From the NCBI GenBank assembly GCA_945947045.1, contig CAMEXG010000002.1, positions 1-42,235 on the forward strand: DNA of 42,235 bases. Reading direction: 5' to 3'. The notes under the pieces are model-generated. The model was not told the DNA's origin, did no database searches, and worked only from the letters and a program-made list of their open reading frames with translations. Positions 8,296-16,052 of this stretch are shown piece by piece. Position 1 is the first letter of the stretch. Every line of letters starts with the position of its first letter. The position numbers and the translations under genes are program-made. The stretch comes from an uncultured Spirochaetales bacterium (GTDB lineage Bacteria; Spirochaetota; Spirochaetia; Sphaerochaetales; Sphaerochaetaceae).

Positions 8296-8625
8296 TTAAA
8301 ATGGTACGTTTTCTGCTTCTTTCATCGCTTCGTCAACATATTCTTTTATGTCTTTATTCCCTTCGTATTCACCGTGAGTCTCTGTCCAACGCAAGAGGGC
8401 CTTGGCAAGACTAGAGATGCCGGTGTATTCAGTGGCTTCTCTTGAACACTGAGCTATCGGCAATACAGCGTCGAGAGGAAAATAATCGTCATCCAGAGCC
8501 TTTGCGGTCTCATCCATATTTCTTTTAATAATATTCAATAACTTTTCCAGTCCCCAGTCCAAAGAGTAGGAGTCTCCTGCTCTTAAGACTTCCTCTGCTG
8601 CCTTTAATACTTCTTCTTTTGCCAT
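8296..8625 (-). CDS. small conserved-looking helical protein of unknown function
   Basis: This is a 109-residue protein starting at MAKEEVLKAAEEVLR. The ORF track extends it to 9117, but that extension overlaps nfeD on the other strand and has shadow-like composition. The sequence is strongly helical and acidic, with no signal peptide, membrane segment or motif I recognise. A TATACT -10 element ends only 6 nt before the ATG (with TTTATG 17 bp further upstream). The transcript would therefore start at or next to the start codon, and no ribosome binding site is seen. This suggests a leaderless message. Confidence 0.6.
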   Translation of the reverse strand: MAKEEVLKAAEEVLRAGDSYSLDWGLEKLLNIIKRNMDETAKALDDDYFPLDAVLPIAQCSREATEYTGISSLAKALLRWTETHGEYEGNKDIKEYVDEAMKEAENVPF

Positions 8626-8631
8626 AGACCT

Positions 8632-8660
8632 AGTATAGCCGTAAGAATGGAAAGCATAAA
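8632..8660 (-). promoter_or_regulatory. candidate leaderless promoter for the small unknown gene
   Basis: On the minus strand TTTATG, 17 bp and TATACT lie directly in front of the ATG at 8625. The expected start site falls on the initiation codon itself. The -10 is strong and the -35 weak. Confidence 0.4.
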
Positions 8661-8670
8661 GAACCATTGT

Positions 8671-8699
8671 TTGACGATAAACTCCCTTAGTCTTAGAAT
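8671..8699 (+). promoter_or_regulatory. promoter of the nfeD-stomatin operon
   Basis: TTGACG (8671-8676), a 17-bp spacer and TAGAAT (8694-8699) form a good sigma-70-type promoter. It is followed closely by the AGGAGGT ribosome binding site of nfeD. Confidence 0.65.
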
Positions 8700-8716
8700 T
8701 AATACAGGAGGTGCCT

Positions 8717-9133
8717 ATGCATTGGCTTATTTGGCTTTCAGCTGGAATTATCCTAGCTATATTGGAAGTCTTTACTCCAGGGTTCTTTATCGTTGGAATC
8801 GGAGTATCTCTGGCTATCACGGCTATACCTGCTGCATTTGGCTTGCCATTTTGGGTCCAATTGTTGGTATGTGGAGTAATGATTCTTATTTTCTTCCTTC
8901 TTGTGCGGCCTCTTGTTATGAAGATACCCCACTCGGATAGTAAGAAGACAGGGACTGCGGCACTAATGGGAGAAGAAGGCATAGTCGTCGAAACTATCAC
9001 TCGGATAGAAGGAGGAAGAGTGAAAGTAGGAGGCGAAGTATGGAAGGCAAAGAGTGACGAGACTATTGAAAAGGATTCATTGGTCATCGTTACCGGAGTA
9101 GAGGGTGTCACCCTCAATGTAAGGAGGAAATAA
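8717..9133 (+). CDS. NfeD-family membrane protein
   Basis: This is a 138-residue protein with three hydrophobic segments (about residues 1-75) and then a C-terminal OB-fold NfeD domain (from about GEEGIVVETITRIEGG). I start it at the ATG at 8717, not the GTG at 8711 of the track, because AGGAGG ends at 8711 and would leave no spacing for the GTG. NfeD proteins occur in operons with stomatin-like SPFH proteins and are thought to partner with them in membrane-microdomain organisation or membrane protein quality control. The SPFH gene follows here with a one-base TAATG overlap. Confidence 0.85.
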   Translation: MHWLIWLSAGIILAILEVFTPGFFIVGIGVSLAITAIPAAFGLPFWVQLLVCGVMILIFFLLVRPLVMKIPHSDSKKTGTAALMGEEGIVVETITRIEGGRVKVGGEVWKAKSDETIEKDSLVIVTGVEGVTLNVRRK

Positions 9134-10116
9134 TGGCAGGAATTATTGTACTCATTCTATTAATAGTTCTTTTGATAGTTATTCTTATCAAAGGATTTGT
9201 GATCATAAGCCAAGGTGAGACTATGGTCATCGAGAGACTTGGAAAATATTCAAGAACCCTCAACAGCGGTGTTAATATTCTTTTACCTTTTATTGAAAAA
9301 CCAAGGGAAATCTTATGGAGAACCAGTGCCATGATTCAGGGAGAGAATAAGATTACTCCTACAAAGAAGGTTTCGAAGATTGATCTCAGGGAACAAGTTT
9401 ATGATTATCCTAAACAGAATGTTATTACAAAAGACAACGTAAACATAGAAATTGATGCTCTGTTGTATTTCCAGATCACAGATCCTATGCGTGCAGTATA
9501 TGAAGTGGCAGACCTTCCCAATGCAATTGAGAAGTTGACTCAGACGACTCTCAGAAACGTCATCGGAGAACTGGAACTTGACGAGTCCCTCTCCAGCAGA
9601 GATACCATCAACAGTAAGCTTACAAAGATTCTGGACGAGGCTACAGATAAGTGGGGGGTCAAAGTAAATAGAGTAGAGCTTAAGGACATCACTCCGCCAA
9701 AAGAAATAAGAGAGACAATGGAGAAGCAGATGAGGGCTGAGAGAGATAGACGTGCCGCCATTCTTATGGCAGAAGGTGATAAGCAGTCAAAGATTCTCGA
9801 AGCTGAAGGCTTCAGGGAGAGTGAAGTCAACAAAGCCCAAGGAAAGAAAGATGCAGCGGTATTGATGGCTGAAGGTGAAGCGGAGGCAAAGATTAAGAGA
9901 GCCGAAGCTGAAGCGGAGAGCATAAGAATCGTTACTGAAGCTTTTGGTAACCCGGAGGATGCCAGAAACTATCTGGTTGCCATGAAGTACATAGATACAC
10001 TTGGTTCAATGGTTACTGGACAGGACAATAAAGTAGTCTATATGCCATATGAAGCTACAGGAGTATTGTCTTCACTGGGGACAATGAAAGAGCTTTTCCA
10101 GAAGAATAATGGATGA
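9133..10116 (+). CDS. stomatin-like SPFH-domain membrane protein (paraslipin/QmcA type)
   Basis: This is a 327-residue protein with one N-terminal membrane anchor (about residues 3-25). An SPFH/band 7 domain follows (ISQGETMVIERLGKYSRTLNSGVNILLPF, about residues 25-200), with the typical EIDALLYFQITDPMRAVYEV core. After it comes a long alanine/glutamate coiled-coil (RDRRAAILMAEGDKQSKILEAEG, about 200-270) that drives oligomerisation. It is translationally coupled to the NfeD gene. Such pairs form large membrane assemblies. The precise role is not known from sequence. Confidence 0.9.
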   Translation: MAGIIVLILLIVLLIVILIKGFVIISQGETMVIERLGKYSRTLNSGVNILLPFIEKPREILWRTSAMIQGENKITPTKKVSKIDLREQVYDYPKQNVITKDNVNIEIDALLYFQITDPMRAVYEVADLPNAIEKLTQTTLRNVIGELELDESLSSRDTINSKLTKILDEATDKWGVKVNRVELKDITPPKEIRETMEKQMRAERDRRAAILMAEGDKQSKILEAEGFRESEVNKAQGKKDAAVLMAEGEAEAKIKRAEAEAESIRIVTEAFGNPEDARNYLVAMKYIDTLGSMVTGQDNKVVYMPYEATGVLSSLGTMKELFQKNNG

Positions 10117-10120
10117 AATA

Positions 10121-10142
10121 GGGCGGTCTGACCGCCCCTTTT
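10121..10142. terminator. terminator between convergent stomatin and NCS2 genes
   Basis: GGGCGGT and ACCGCCC form a tight GC stem with a 3-nt loop. On the plus strand CTTTTCTATTCTTT follows, a good U-rich tail. The opposite strand has a weaker tail, so it may serve both genes. Confidence 0.8.
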
Positions 10143-11453
10143 CTATTCTTTATCGCTCTTGGGGAGTATGATATTCAGAAGAATCGCAACAAGTGTAGCA
10201 ACGACTACCGGAGACTTGGCAAAAACCATGGTGACCCATTCTGGAAATTGAGCGAGAGCTTCGGTTACTTGGCTTATGCCGACTCCCAGTGCTGCCGCCA
10301 GTCCCACTATCGACGTATTTCTGTGGTTCATCTCTCCTGTTGAGACAAGTTTCATTCCTGTCATTGCGATGGAAGAGAATACAGAGACAGTCGCTCCACC
10401 AAGAACACACTGAGGTATTGTTGTAAGAAGAGCGGAGAATTTAGGGACAAGTCCGGCAATTAGAAGCATAAAAGCAGTAAGAGCAAATACCCGCCTATTT
10501 ACAACTTTTGTAGTCGATACAATTCCTACATTCTGGGAATAGGTGGCGCTTGGCAGCCCTCCGAACAAGGCGGATGCCATATTAGATACTCCGTAGGCAA
10601 TGATCCCTCGCTTTAATTCCTTTCCAGTAGGCTCTCTTTCCAGTCCTCCCATAGTAGTGGCGGAAAGGTCTCCGATAGCCTGTATTGCATTAATTGCAAA
10701 CAAAATCGAGAAAGATGCTACAGCAGAGAACTCGAATTTAACACTAAAAGGCATAAAACGAGGGAGGGAGAACCATGTTGATTCTCCGATATGAGATAGA
10801 TTCACCATTCCAAAAGGTATGGAGATTATATATCCCGCGATTATACCTATGAGAATGGATGCAAGTTTGATTAATCCTTTGCCGAAGTGATTGCATGCAA
10901 CCACCACAGAGAGAGTGATGACGGCGATAAGCCAGTTTTGCCAGCTTCCGAAATCTGTGCTTCCTGCTCCACCTGCCATATACCTTATGGCTGTAGGGTA
11001 GAGTGACAATCCTATAGTAAACACGACAGTTCCTGTAATCAGAGGAGGAAAAAACTTCTGTATTTTAGTGGCAAATACACCTACAAGCGCCGCAACGGCA
11101 CCTCCTATTATCTGGGCTCCGAATACTTCTGCAATTCCATATCCCATGACTATTGCCTGCATAGATGCCAGATATGCAAAAGATACTCCCATTATTACTG
11201 GAAGCTTCGCTCCCCAAAAGAGCTCGATAAAAGTCATTATTGCTGCTGTAACCAATGATGATTGGATTAATAATACGCTCTGACTCTGTGTCATGCCAGC
11301 CAAAGATGAGAGAATGATGGCAGGAGTAACAGATCCTACAATCATTGCAAATAGATGCTGGACTGCCATTGGAAGCGAATACCGAAGAGGTGGGAGACTA
11401 CCATTTAATTCGAATAGTAAAGATTTGTCTTTATTTGCGGCCATGATTTCCAT
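10143..11453 (-). CDS. NCS2 (NAT-type) xanthine/uracil permease
   Basis: This is a 436-residue polytopic membrane protein of the nucleobase-cation symporter 2 family. The NAT signature is present as QNVGIVSTTK near residue 290. Other hallmarks are the N-terminal LPMAVQHLFAMIVGSVTPAI (the first-helix QH motif) and GGxPSATYSQN. Members import xanthine, uracil, urate or guanine with protons; the sequence does not decide which. Two starts are possible: the ATG at 11453, or the ATG at 11444, which has GGAA four bases upstream. The gene is divergent from a TrpXYZ-like ABC cassette. I see no purine riboswitch in its leader. Confidence 0.88.
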   Translation of the reverse strand: MEIMAANKDKSLLFELNGSLPPLRYSLPMAVQHLFAMIVGSVTPAIILSSLAGMTQSQSVLLIQSSLVTAAIMTFIELFWGAKLPVIMGVSFAYLASMQAIVMGYGIAEVFGAQIIGGAVAALVGVFATKIQKFFPPLITGTVVFTIGLSLYPTAIRYMAGGAGSTDFGSWQNWLIAVITLSVVVACNHFGKGLIKLASILIGIIAGYIISIPFGMVNLSHIGESTWFSLPRFMPFSVKFEFSAVASFSILFAINAIQAIGDLSATTMGGLEREPTGKELKRGIIAYGVSNMASALFGGLPSATYSQNVGIVSTTKVVNRRVFALTAFMLLIAGLVPKFSALLTTIPQCVLGGATVSVFSSIAMTGMKLVSTGEMNHRNTSIVGLAAALGVGISQVTEALAQFPEWVTMVFAKSPVVVATLVAILLNIILPKSDKE

Positions 11454-11620
11454 AATATCTTGTTTGTGTAATAAATCAATGAAAAAATTTGTTTTTAAGA
11501 AAAAATTGAATAATTTTTTGATAATAACATAAAAGATTTTTTAATATTTTAATGAAAATCACAAAACATTAATACCCATTGTTTTGCTTTACATTACTTT
11601 TGACATCAATAATTTATATA

Positions 11621-11640
11621 AAACGCAACAAAACGCAACA
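11621..11640. repeat. tandem 10-bp direct repeat AAACGCAACA
   Basis: Two perfect copies of AAACGCAACA stand head to tail, a spacing of one DNA helical turn. They lie in the divergent regulatory region beside a TATA-rich stretch, so they are a plausible regulator-binding site. Chance occurrence in AT-rich DNA cannot be excluded. Confidence 0.6.
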
Positions 11641-11743
11641 TTTTATTATTGGATATTAATAAATACAGCTATCTGAATCTTTATACATTTTTTATGCAAT
11701 AATCTCATTGACTAAAAACCGTATAGAGAGTTAAGCTAGTCAC

Positions 11744-11777
11744 AGTTGTCTTAGGGCAACTTCTTTTCTTTTTTCTG
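11744..11777 (+). terminator. terminator-like hairpin in the leader of the first TrpXYZ-like cassette
   Basis: AGTTGTC and GGCAACT form a 7-bp stem (one wobble) with loop TTAG, followed by TCTTTTCTTTTTTCT. No plus-strand gene lies upstream that would need termination, so it probably attenuates or stabilises the transcript of the downstream ABC genes. The start codon is 45 nt beyond it. Confidence 0.5.
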
Positions 11778-11805
11778 CTGAATATGATTCGGCGAAGGGG
11801 TTATT

Positions 11806-12762
11806 ATGAAAAAAGCAATTGTCGTATTAATGGTTCTCGCCCTTGTTTCAGGTTTCGTTTTTGCACAGGGTTCTCAGGAAGCTCAGGGAGCAAAATGGAC
11901 AGTAGGTGTTTGTCAGTTAGTCCAGCATCCTGCACTTGATGCTGCTACACAGGGTTTTAAAGATGCTCTCGTAAAGGGACTTGGTGATGATGTAAAGATC
12001 GACGAACAGAATGCCAGCGGTGAGCCTGCAAACTGTTCCACAATCGTAAATGGTTTTGTTGCAAAGAATGTTGATTTGATCCTCGCTAACGCTACAGCTC
12101 CTCTTCAGGCTGCTGCAAGTGCTACAAGCACAATTCCAGTACTCGGAACTTCCATTACAGATTATGCTTCTGCTCTTGAAATCTCCGGTTGGACAGGAAC
12201 TGTAGGAACAAACGTTTCAGGTACATCCGATCTTGCTCCTCTTTCAGAACAGGCTGCCATGATTAAAGAACTCTTCCCGGAAGCCAAGAAGGTCGGTATC
12301 CTCTTCTGCTCAAGCGAAGCTAACTCCGTTTACCAGGTTGAAGAAATCGAGAAGTATCTTGCTGCTCTTTCAGTAAGCACAGAGAGATTCTCATTCACAG
12401 ATACAAACGATGTCGCATCTGTTGCACAGAAGGCTGCTGACAGCTGTGACGTCATCTATATTCCTACAGATAATACAGCTGCTTCCAACACAGAAGCTAT
12501 TGCTAACGTAGTAATCCCTGCAAAGACTCCGGTTGTTGCAGGTGAAGAAGGTATCTGTGCAGGCTGTGGTGTTGCAACACTCTCAATCAGTTACTATGAT
12601 ATCGGATATGCAACAGGTGAGATGGCAGTAGAAATTCTAAAGAATGGCGCTGACGTTTCCAAGATGCCTGTCCAGTATGCTCCTCAGGTTACCAAGAAGT
12701 ACAACGCATCTATTTGCGAACAGCTTGGAATCAAGGCTCCAGAAGGATACGTGGCTATCTAA
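11806..12762 (+). CDS. TrpX-like ABC importer substrate-binding protein (cassette 1)
   Basis: This is a 318-residue periplasmic binding protein of the PF04392/COG2984 family. The signal peptide ends FVFA-QGSQE, without a lipobox cysteine. The mature start WTVGVCQLVQHPALDAATQGF and the segment IPVLGTSITDYASA are characteristic of the family. It forms a three-gene cassette with a COG4120-type permease and a COG1101-type ATPase. Related streptococcal systems (TrpXYZ) are predicted tryptophan importers, but other members are uncharacterised and the substrate here is open. AAGGGG six bases upstream supports the start. A paralogous cassette is at 31231-33979. Confidence 0.87.
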   Translation: MKKAIVVLMVLALVSGFVFAQGSQEAQGAKWTVGVCQLVQHPALDAATQGFKDALVKGLGDDVKIDEQNASGEPANCSTIVNGFVAKNVDLILANATAPLQAAASATSTIPVLGTSITDYASALEISGWTGTVGTNVSGTSDLAPLSEQAAMIKELFPEAKKVGILFCSSEANSVYQVEEIEKYLAALSVSTERFSFTDTNDVASVAQKAADSCDVIYIPTDNTAASNTEAIANVVIPAKTPVVAGEEGICAGCGVATLSISYYDIGYATGEMAVEILKNGADVSKMPVQYAPQVTKKYNASICEQLGIKAPEGYVAI

Positions 12763-12791
12763 GCAAAATTTTATAATATCAGGGGAAAGTG

Positions 12792-13709
12792 ATGGGTTCA
12801 CTTATCAATGCACTTCCGGGTGCTGTTTCGCAAGGTCTAGTATGGGGCATTATGGCTCTAGGTGTATATGTCACCTACCGCATTCTCGATGTGGCTGACC
12901 TTACTGTTGACGGTTCTTTGGCTACAGGCGGAGCTGTATGTGTCATGATGATCCGTGCTGGAGTCAATCCTTGGGTTGCACTTTTTGCAGCCCTTGTCGC
13001 CGGAGGAGTAGCAGGGCTTGTTACGGCTCTCCTTCATACTAAATGTGGAATTCCTGCCATTTTGGCGGGAATTCTTACGCAGCTTGCTCTTTATTCCGTC
13101 AACTTGAGAATAATGGGCGGCAAATCAAACCAGCCTGTCAGCGTAGACAAGTATAATCTTATTGTAAGCCAGCGTTATGTAAGAGAGTTTTCTCTTTCCA
13201 ACCCTATTATTCCTATTATTCTTGTTCTTGCAGCAATTATTGGAATTCTTTATTGGTTCTTTGGAACGGAGAAGGGTTGCTCTATCAGAGCTACAGGTGC
13301 AAACAAGAGCATGGCCAGAGCTCAGGGAATTAACCCTGATAACGATATTATTCTCGGTCTTGTACTGTCAAATGCTCTTGTTGCTCTTTCCGGTGCTCTT
13401 ATTGCCCAGTATCAGGGTGCAGTGGACGTGAACATGGGAAGAGGTGCGATTGTCATCGGACTTGCTGCCGTAATTATCGGCGAAGTTGTATTTAAGAAGA
13501 TCAAGCATAACTTTGCAGGAACACTCACTTTCGTTACTCTCGGTGCAGTAGTCTACTACATTGTAATCCAGATTACTCTTCTTTTGGGCTTGAATACAAA
13601 CGACTTGAAGCTTATTACCGCTGTAATCGTAGGTCTCTTCCTTGCTCTTCCATACTGGAAAGGAAAGGTCAGCGATAGAAGAAGCAGAAAGGGGGCCAAG
13701 AATGCTTGA
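12792..13709 (+). CDS. TrpY-like ABC importer permease (cassette 1)
   Basis: This is a 305-residue membrane permease related to the LivH/BPD_transp_2 fold (COG4120 type), with about eight hydrophobic segments. Features include GIMALGVYVTYRILDVADLTVDGS at the N-terminus and the cytoplasmic loop RATGANKSMARAQGIN that contacts the ATPase. I use the ATG at 12792, because AGGGG lies 6 bases upstream; the GTG at 12789 in the track would be too close. It overlaps the ATPase gene by 8 bp (AATGCTTGA). Confidence 0.87.
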   Translation: MGSLINALPGAVSQGLVWGIMALGVYVTYRILDVADLTVDGSLATGGAVCVMMIRAGVNPWVALFAALVAGGVAGLVTALLHTKCGIPAILAGILTQLALYSVNLRIMGGKSNQPVSVDKYNLIVSQRYVREFSLSNPIIPIILVLAAIIGILYWFFGTEKGCSIRATGANKSMARAQGINPDNDIILGLVLSNALVALSGALIAQYQGAVDVNMGRGAIVIGLAAVIIGEVVFKKIKHNFAGTLTFVTLGAVVYYIVIQITLLLGLNTNDLKLITAVIVGLFLALPYWKGKVSDRRSRKGAKNA

Positions 13710-14496
13710 GTTGAAGAATATTTCCAAAACATTCAATAAGGGGACAGTCAACGCAAAGACAGCCTTGGATAATCTTTCCCTCACTCTAAATGATGGTGAC
13801 TTTGTAACCGTAATAGGTGGTAACGGAGCAGGAAAGTCTACTATGCTCAATGCTATTGCAGGTGTTTTTCGTGTAGACGAAGGCAGTATTATTGCAGATG
13901 GCAACGATATTACATATCTTCCTGACTATAAGAGAGCCAGCATTCTCGGAAGAGTTTTTCAGGATCCTATGATGGGAACTAACCCGAATATGATGATTGA
14001 GGAAAACATGGCTCTCGCAATGCGTAGAGGTCAGAGAAGAGGTCTGAAATGGGGAATAACCCAGAAAGAGAGAGAGTTCTATCATGAGCAATTGAAGCTT
14101 TTGAAGCTTGGACTGGAAGATAGACTTACAACGAAGGTCGGACTTCTATCAGGCGGCCAGCGACAGGCTCTCACTCTATTAATGGCAACACTGAAAAAGC
14201 CTAAAGTTCTTCTTTTAGATGAGCATACTGCAGCTTTGGACCCGAAGACAGCGGAGAAAGTCTTGGATATGTCCGATAGAGTAGTTGAAGAGAACCATCT
14301 TACAACTCTTATGGTTACTCACAACATGAAAGATGCCATCGCTCATGGTAACAGACTAATAATGATGGATGCAGGACACATTGTCGTCGATATTTCAGGA
14401 GAAGACAAAAAGAAATTGACAGTGCCTGATCTTATGGCTCTTTTCTCAAAAGCCAGCGGCAGTACGGAAGCCAATGATAAAATGCTTCTAGGTTGA
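13702..14496 (+). CDS. TrpZ-like ABC importer ATPase (cassette 1)
   Basis: This is a 264-residue ABC ATPase of the COG1101 type. Visible elements are Walker A GGNGAGKST, the Q-loop region GRVFQDPMMGTNP, signature LLSGGQRQALTLLMATL, Walker B with D-loop LLLDEHTAALDPKTAE, and the H-loop MVTHNMKDAI. The LLDEHTAALDP sequence is a marker of this subgroup. The start is at MLELKN (13702) with AGGGGG upstream, since the first 20 track residues lie inside the permease gene. It ends 22 bp before a strong terminator. Confidence 0.9.
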   Translation: MLELKNISKTFNKGTVNAKTALDNLSLTLNDGDFVTVIGGNGAGKSTMLNAIAGVFRVDEGSIIADGNDITYLPDYKRASILGRVFQDPMMGTNPNMMIEENMALAMRRGQRRGLKWGITQKEREFYHEQLKLLKLGLEDRLTTKVGLLSGGQRQALTLLMATLKKPKVLLLDEHTAALDPKTAEKVLDMSDRVVEENHLTTLMVTHNMKDAIAHGNRLIMMDAGHIVVDISGEDKKKLTVPDLMALFSKASGSTEANDKMLLG

Positions 14497-14518
14497 TAGT
14501 AATCTATTTTATTCGTAG

Positions 14519-14552
14519 CCCTCTTTGCTCTAAATAGTGAAGAGGGTTTTTT
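14519..14552 (+). terminator. rho-independent terminator of ABC cassette 1
   Basis: CCCTCTT and AAGAGGG pair over 7 bp with a 14-nt loop and are followed by TTTTTT. It lies just after the ATPase stop codon. Confidence 0.88.
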
Positions 14553-14778
14553 CACTCTTTCAATCCAGATGTCTTTATTTGTACTCCCAGTTTACTTTTC
14601 CCGTCTTCCATATCTAAAAAATATACATAAGGACGCAGAGGACGTATCGAGGGCATTATTCTATTTGTGAATTATCTATGGATGAGGCTGCGGATACAGA
14701 AAACTCAAAAGTGGAGAAGAATTAAAAAAAGTAATAGAAAGAACATCTTTAAGCGTAGCTAAAAAAAGAGACTGTAAT

Positions 14779-14817
14779 AAAAAAGGCGACATAGCTATTG
14801 TGTCATGCCGCCTTTTT
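14779..14817 (-). terminator. terminator of the FtsH-like gene
   Basis: An outer stem (AAAAAGGCG / CGCCTTTTT) with an inner GACA/TGTC pairing forms a hairpin with T runs on both strands. On the minus strand it follows the AAA ATPase stop by about 25 bp. It would also work on the plus strand. Confidence 0.8.
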
Positions 14818-14842
14818 CAGCGTGATAATATCTTAGTTATTA

Positions 14843-15991
14843 CTAATTCTTCTTTATTTTTATATTTAGCTTTTCTCTGCACTTGGAAGCAGAAGCGACG
14901 ATACATTCAATAGTTATCGTTTCTTTATTGTAACTTCTTCTTATTTCTTCTGCTTGATTAATAACGCTTTCGATAGCTGCTGAAGAGAGTCCATCAAAGA
15001 TGGTGGAGAGAATCTGGGGAGTAAGATCTGAAGAGAAGGTCTTTCCCTTTCCATAGATTGTCAAAAGCTCCATTCGTGTCTTCTGGTCGGGATTTGAAAT
15101 AGTGTACTTCAGATCAAATCTGCCTGGTCTTATTAGAGCTGGATCCAGAGATTGGAATGAGTTTGTTGCTGCTACAACCATTACCCCTTTGTCCCCGCTA
15201 AAACCATCCATTTCATTTAAAAGAGTTGTGAGTATTCTATTATTTTCTTTATCAATACCGCTTCCAGCATAGTTTCTCTTTTCGCCTATTGAGTCGAATT
15301 CATCTATAAACACGATGCAAGGTTTCTTGCTTCTTGCTTTTTTGAAGAGCATCTTTACTTTCATTGCACCCAGTCCCATGACGGCGCCTTGGAAATCTGC
15401 ACCTTTTGTGGCTATGAAGTTTACACCTGATTCTTCTGCCAGTGCCCTTGCAAAGAGAGTCTTTCCGTTTCCTGGAGGTCCCTCAAGAATAATTCCTTTA
15501 ACTCTTTTTCTATTTTCATCAGGGCTCTTCATCTCTTTTACGATATTTTCCATATCTCTCTTCACTTCATCCATTCCCGCGATATCGGAGAAATGAACCC
15601 CTGTGTGTCTTACTATCTTGAAAGTGGAAGAATACCAATAGAGCGCTTTATATAGGGCAAAGATAAATAGAGCAAGGAACAGGACGTTAAAGAGGGAGTT
15701 TAATATGTCGTCCAGAGTTGTTGTATCATCAGATACCCTTATTCCTTTCTCCATCATATCCCTTTTGAAAGTAGGATAGTCAGGGTTTGGAACAGAGAGG
15801 GTCTTTCCTTCACTTTTTACTTTTAACACTTCTCCTTGGATGGATATGGATTCGACTTTCCCTTCATTCACTAAGCTTATGAACTGAGTAAAGGAAGTCT
15901 TTTGGGAAGTATCGAAAACATCAAAAGAGAATAAAGCCAAAAGAATGGCAAATACCAAAAAGCCAAAGATGATTATAGGTTTTCGTTTCAT
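14843..15991 (-). CDS. FtsH-like membrane AAA+ ATPase lacking the M41 protease domain
   Basis: This is a 382-residue protein with FtsH organisation. It has a first transmembrane helix (about 6-24), a periplasmic FtsH_ext-like domain (FTQFISLVNEGKVESISIQG, about 30-95), a second helix (about 99-119) and an AAA module (about 132-370). Walker A is GPPGNGKT (171-178), Walker B is IVFIDEFDS (226-234), and the arginine-finger region LDPALIRPGRFD is intact. It stops after the AAA lid. The zinc-protease half with HExxH, another roughly 200 residues in true FtsH, is absent, with no sign of a frameshifted continuation. It could act as a membrane unfoldase or partner of a full FtsH. I start it at MKRKPI, because the track's first 38 residues overlap the divergent permease gene. 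Confidence 0.85.
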   Translation of the reverse strand: MKRKPIIIFGFLVFAILLALFSFDVFDTSQKTSFTQFISLVNEGKVESISIQGEVLKVKSEGKTLSVPNPDYPTFKRDMMEKGIRVSDDTTTLDDILNSLFNVLFLALFIFALYKALYWYSSTFKIVRHTGVHFSDIAGMDEVKRDMENIVKEMKSPDENRKRVKGIILEGPPGNGKTLFARALAEESGVNFIATKGADFQGAVMGLGAMKVKMLFKKARSKKPCIVFIDEFDSIGEKRNYAGSGIDKENNRILTTLLNEMDGFSGDKGVMVVAATNSFQSLDPALIRPGRFDLKYTISNPDQKTRMELLTIYGKGKTFSSDLTPQILSTIFDGLSSAAIESVINQAEEIRRSYNKETITIECIVASASKCREKLNIKIKKN

Positions 15992-16052
15992 AATCCAAAA
16001 GGTAACTCTATTTAGCCTTGCAGGGAAAGAGTTAAGGGGAGAGAATAGGTGT

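Larger units (their letters stand above)
11454..11805. other. long AT-rich divergent regulatory region
   Basis: About 350 bp without a gene, between the NCS2 permease and the ABC cassette. It contains two exact tandem copies of AAACGCAACA (11621-11640), next to TTTATATA. It also holds a TTGACT box (11708-11713) with TAAGCT 18 bp on, and a terminator-like hairpin close to the ABC gene. Both promoters must lie here, but neither is unambiguous. Confidence 0.5.
14497..14842. other. intergenic stretch between ABC cassette 1 and the FtsH-like gene
   Basis: About 345 bp. Each end holds a terminator (14519-14552 plus strand, 14779-14817 minus strand). Between them, one plus-strand frame (about 14680-14840) reads like protein (SGEELKKVIERTSLSVAKK), but it has an upstream TGA, no start and no ribosome binding site. 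It may be a gene remnant or chance. I see nothing else. Confidence 0.5.

Noticed and set aside
8626-9117. N-terminal extension of the minus ORF 8296-9117
   Set aside because: It lies opposite nfeD and is a shadow frame; the real start is the Met at 8625.
11454-11640. Purine riboswitch before the NCS2 permease
   Set aside because: I looked for the conserved purine-aptamer core on the minus strand and found none.
11640-11805. T-box leader before the TrpXYZ-like cassette
   Set aside because: No T-box sequence (AGGGTGGNACC) or specifier-loop structure is visible.
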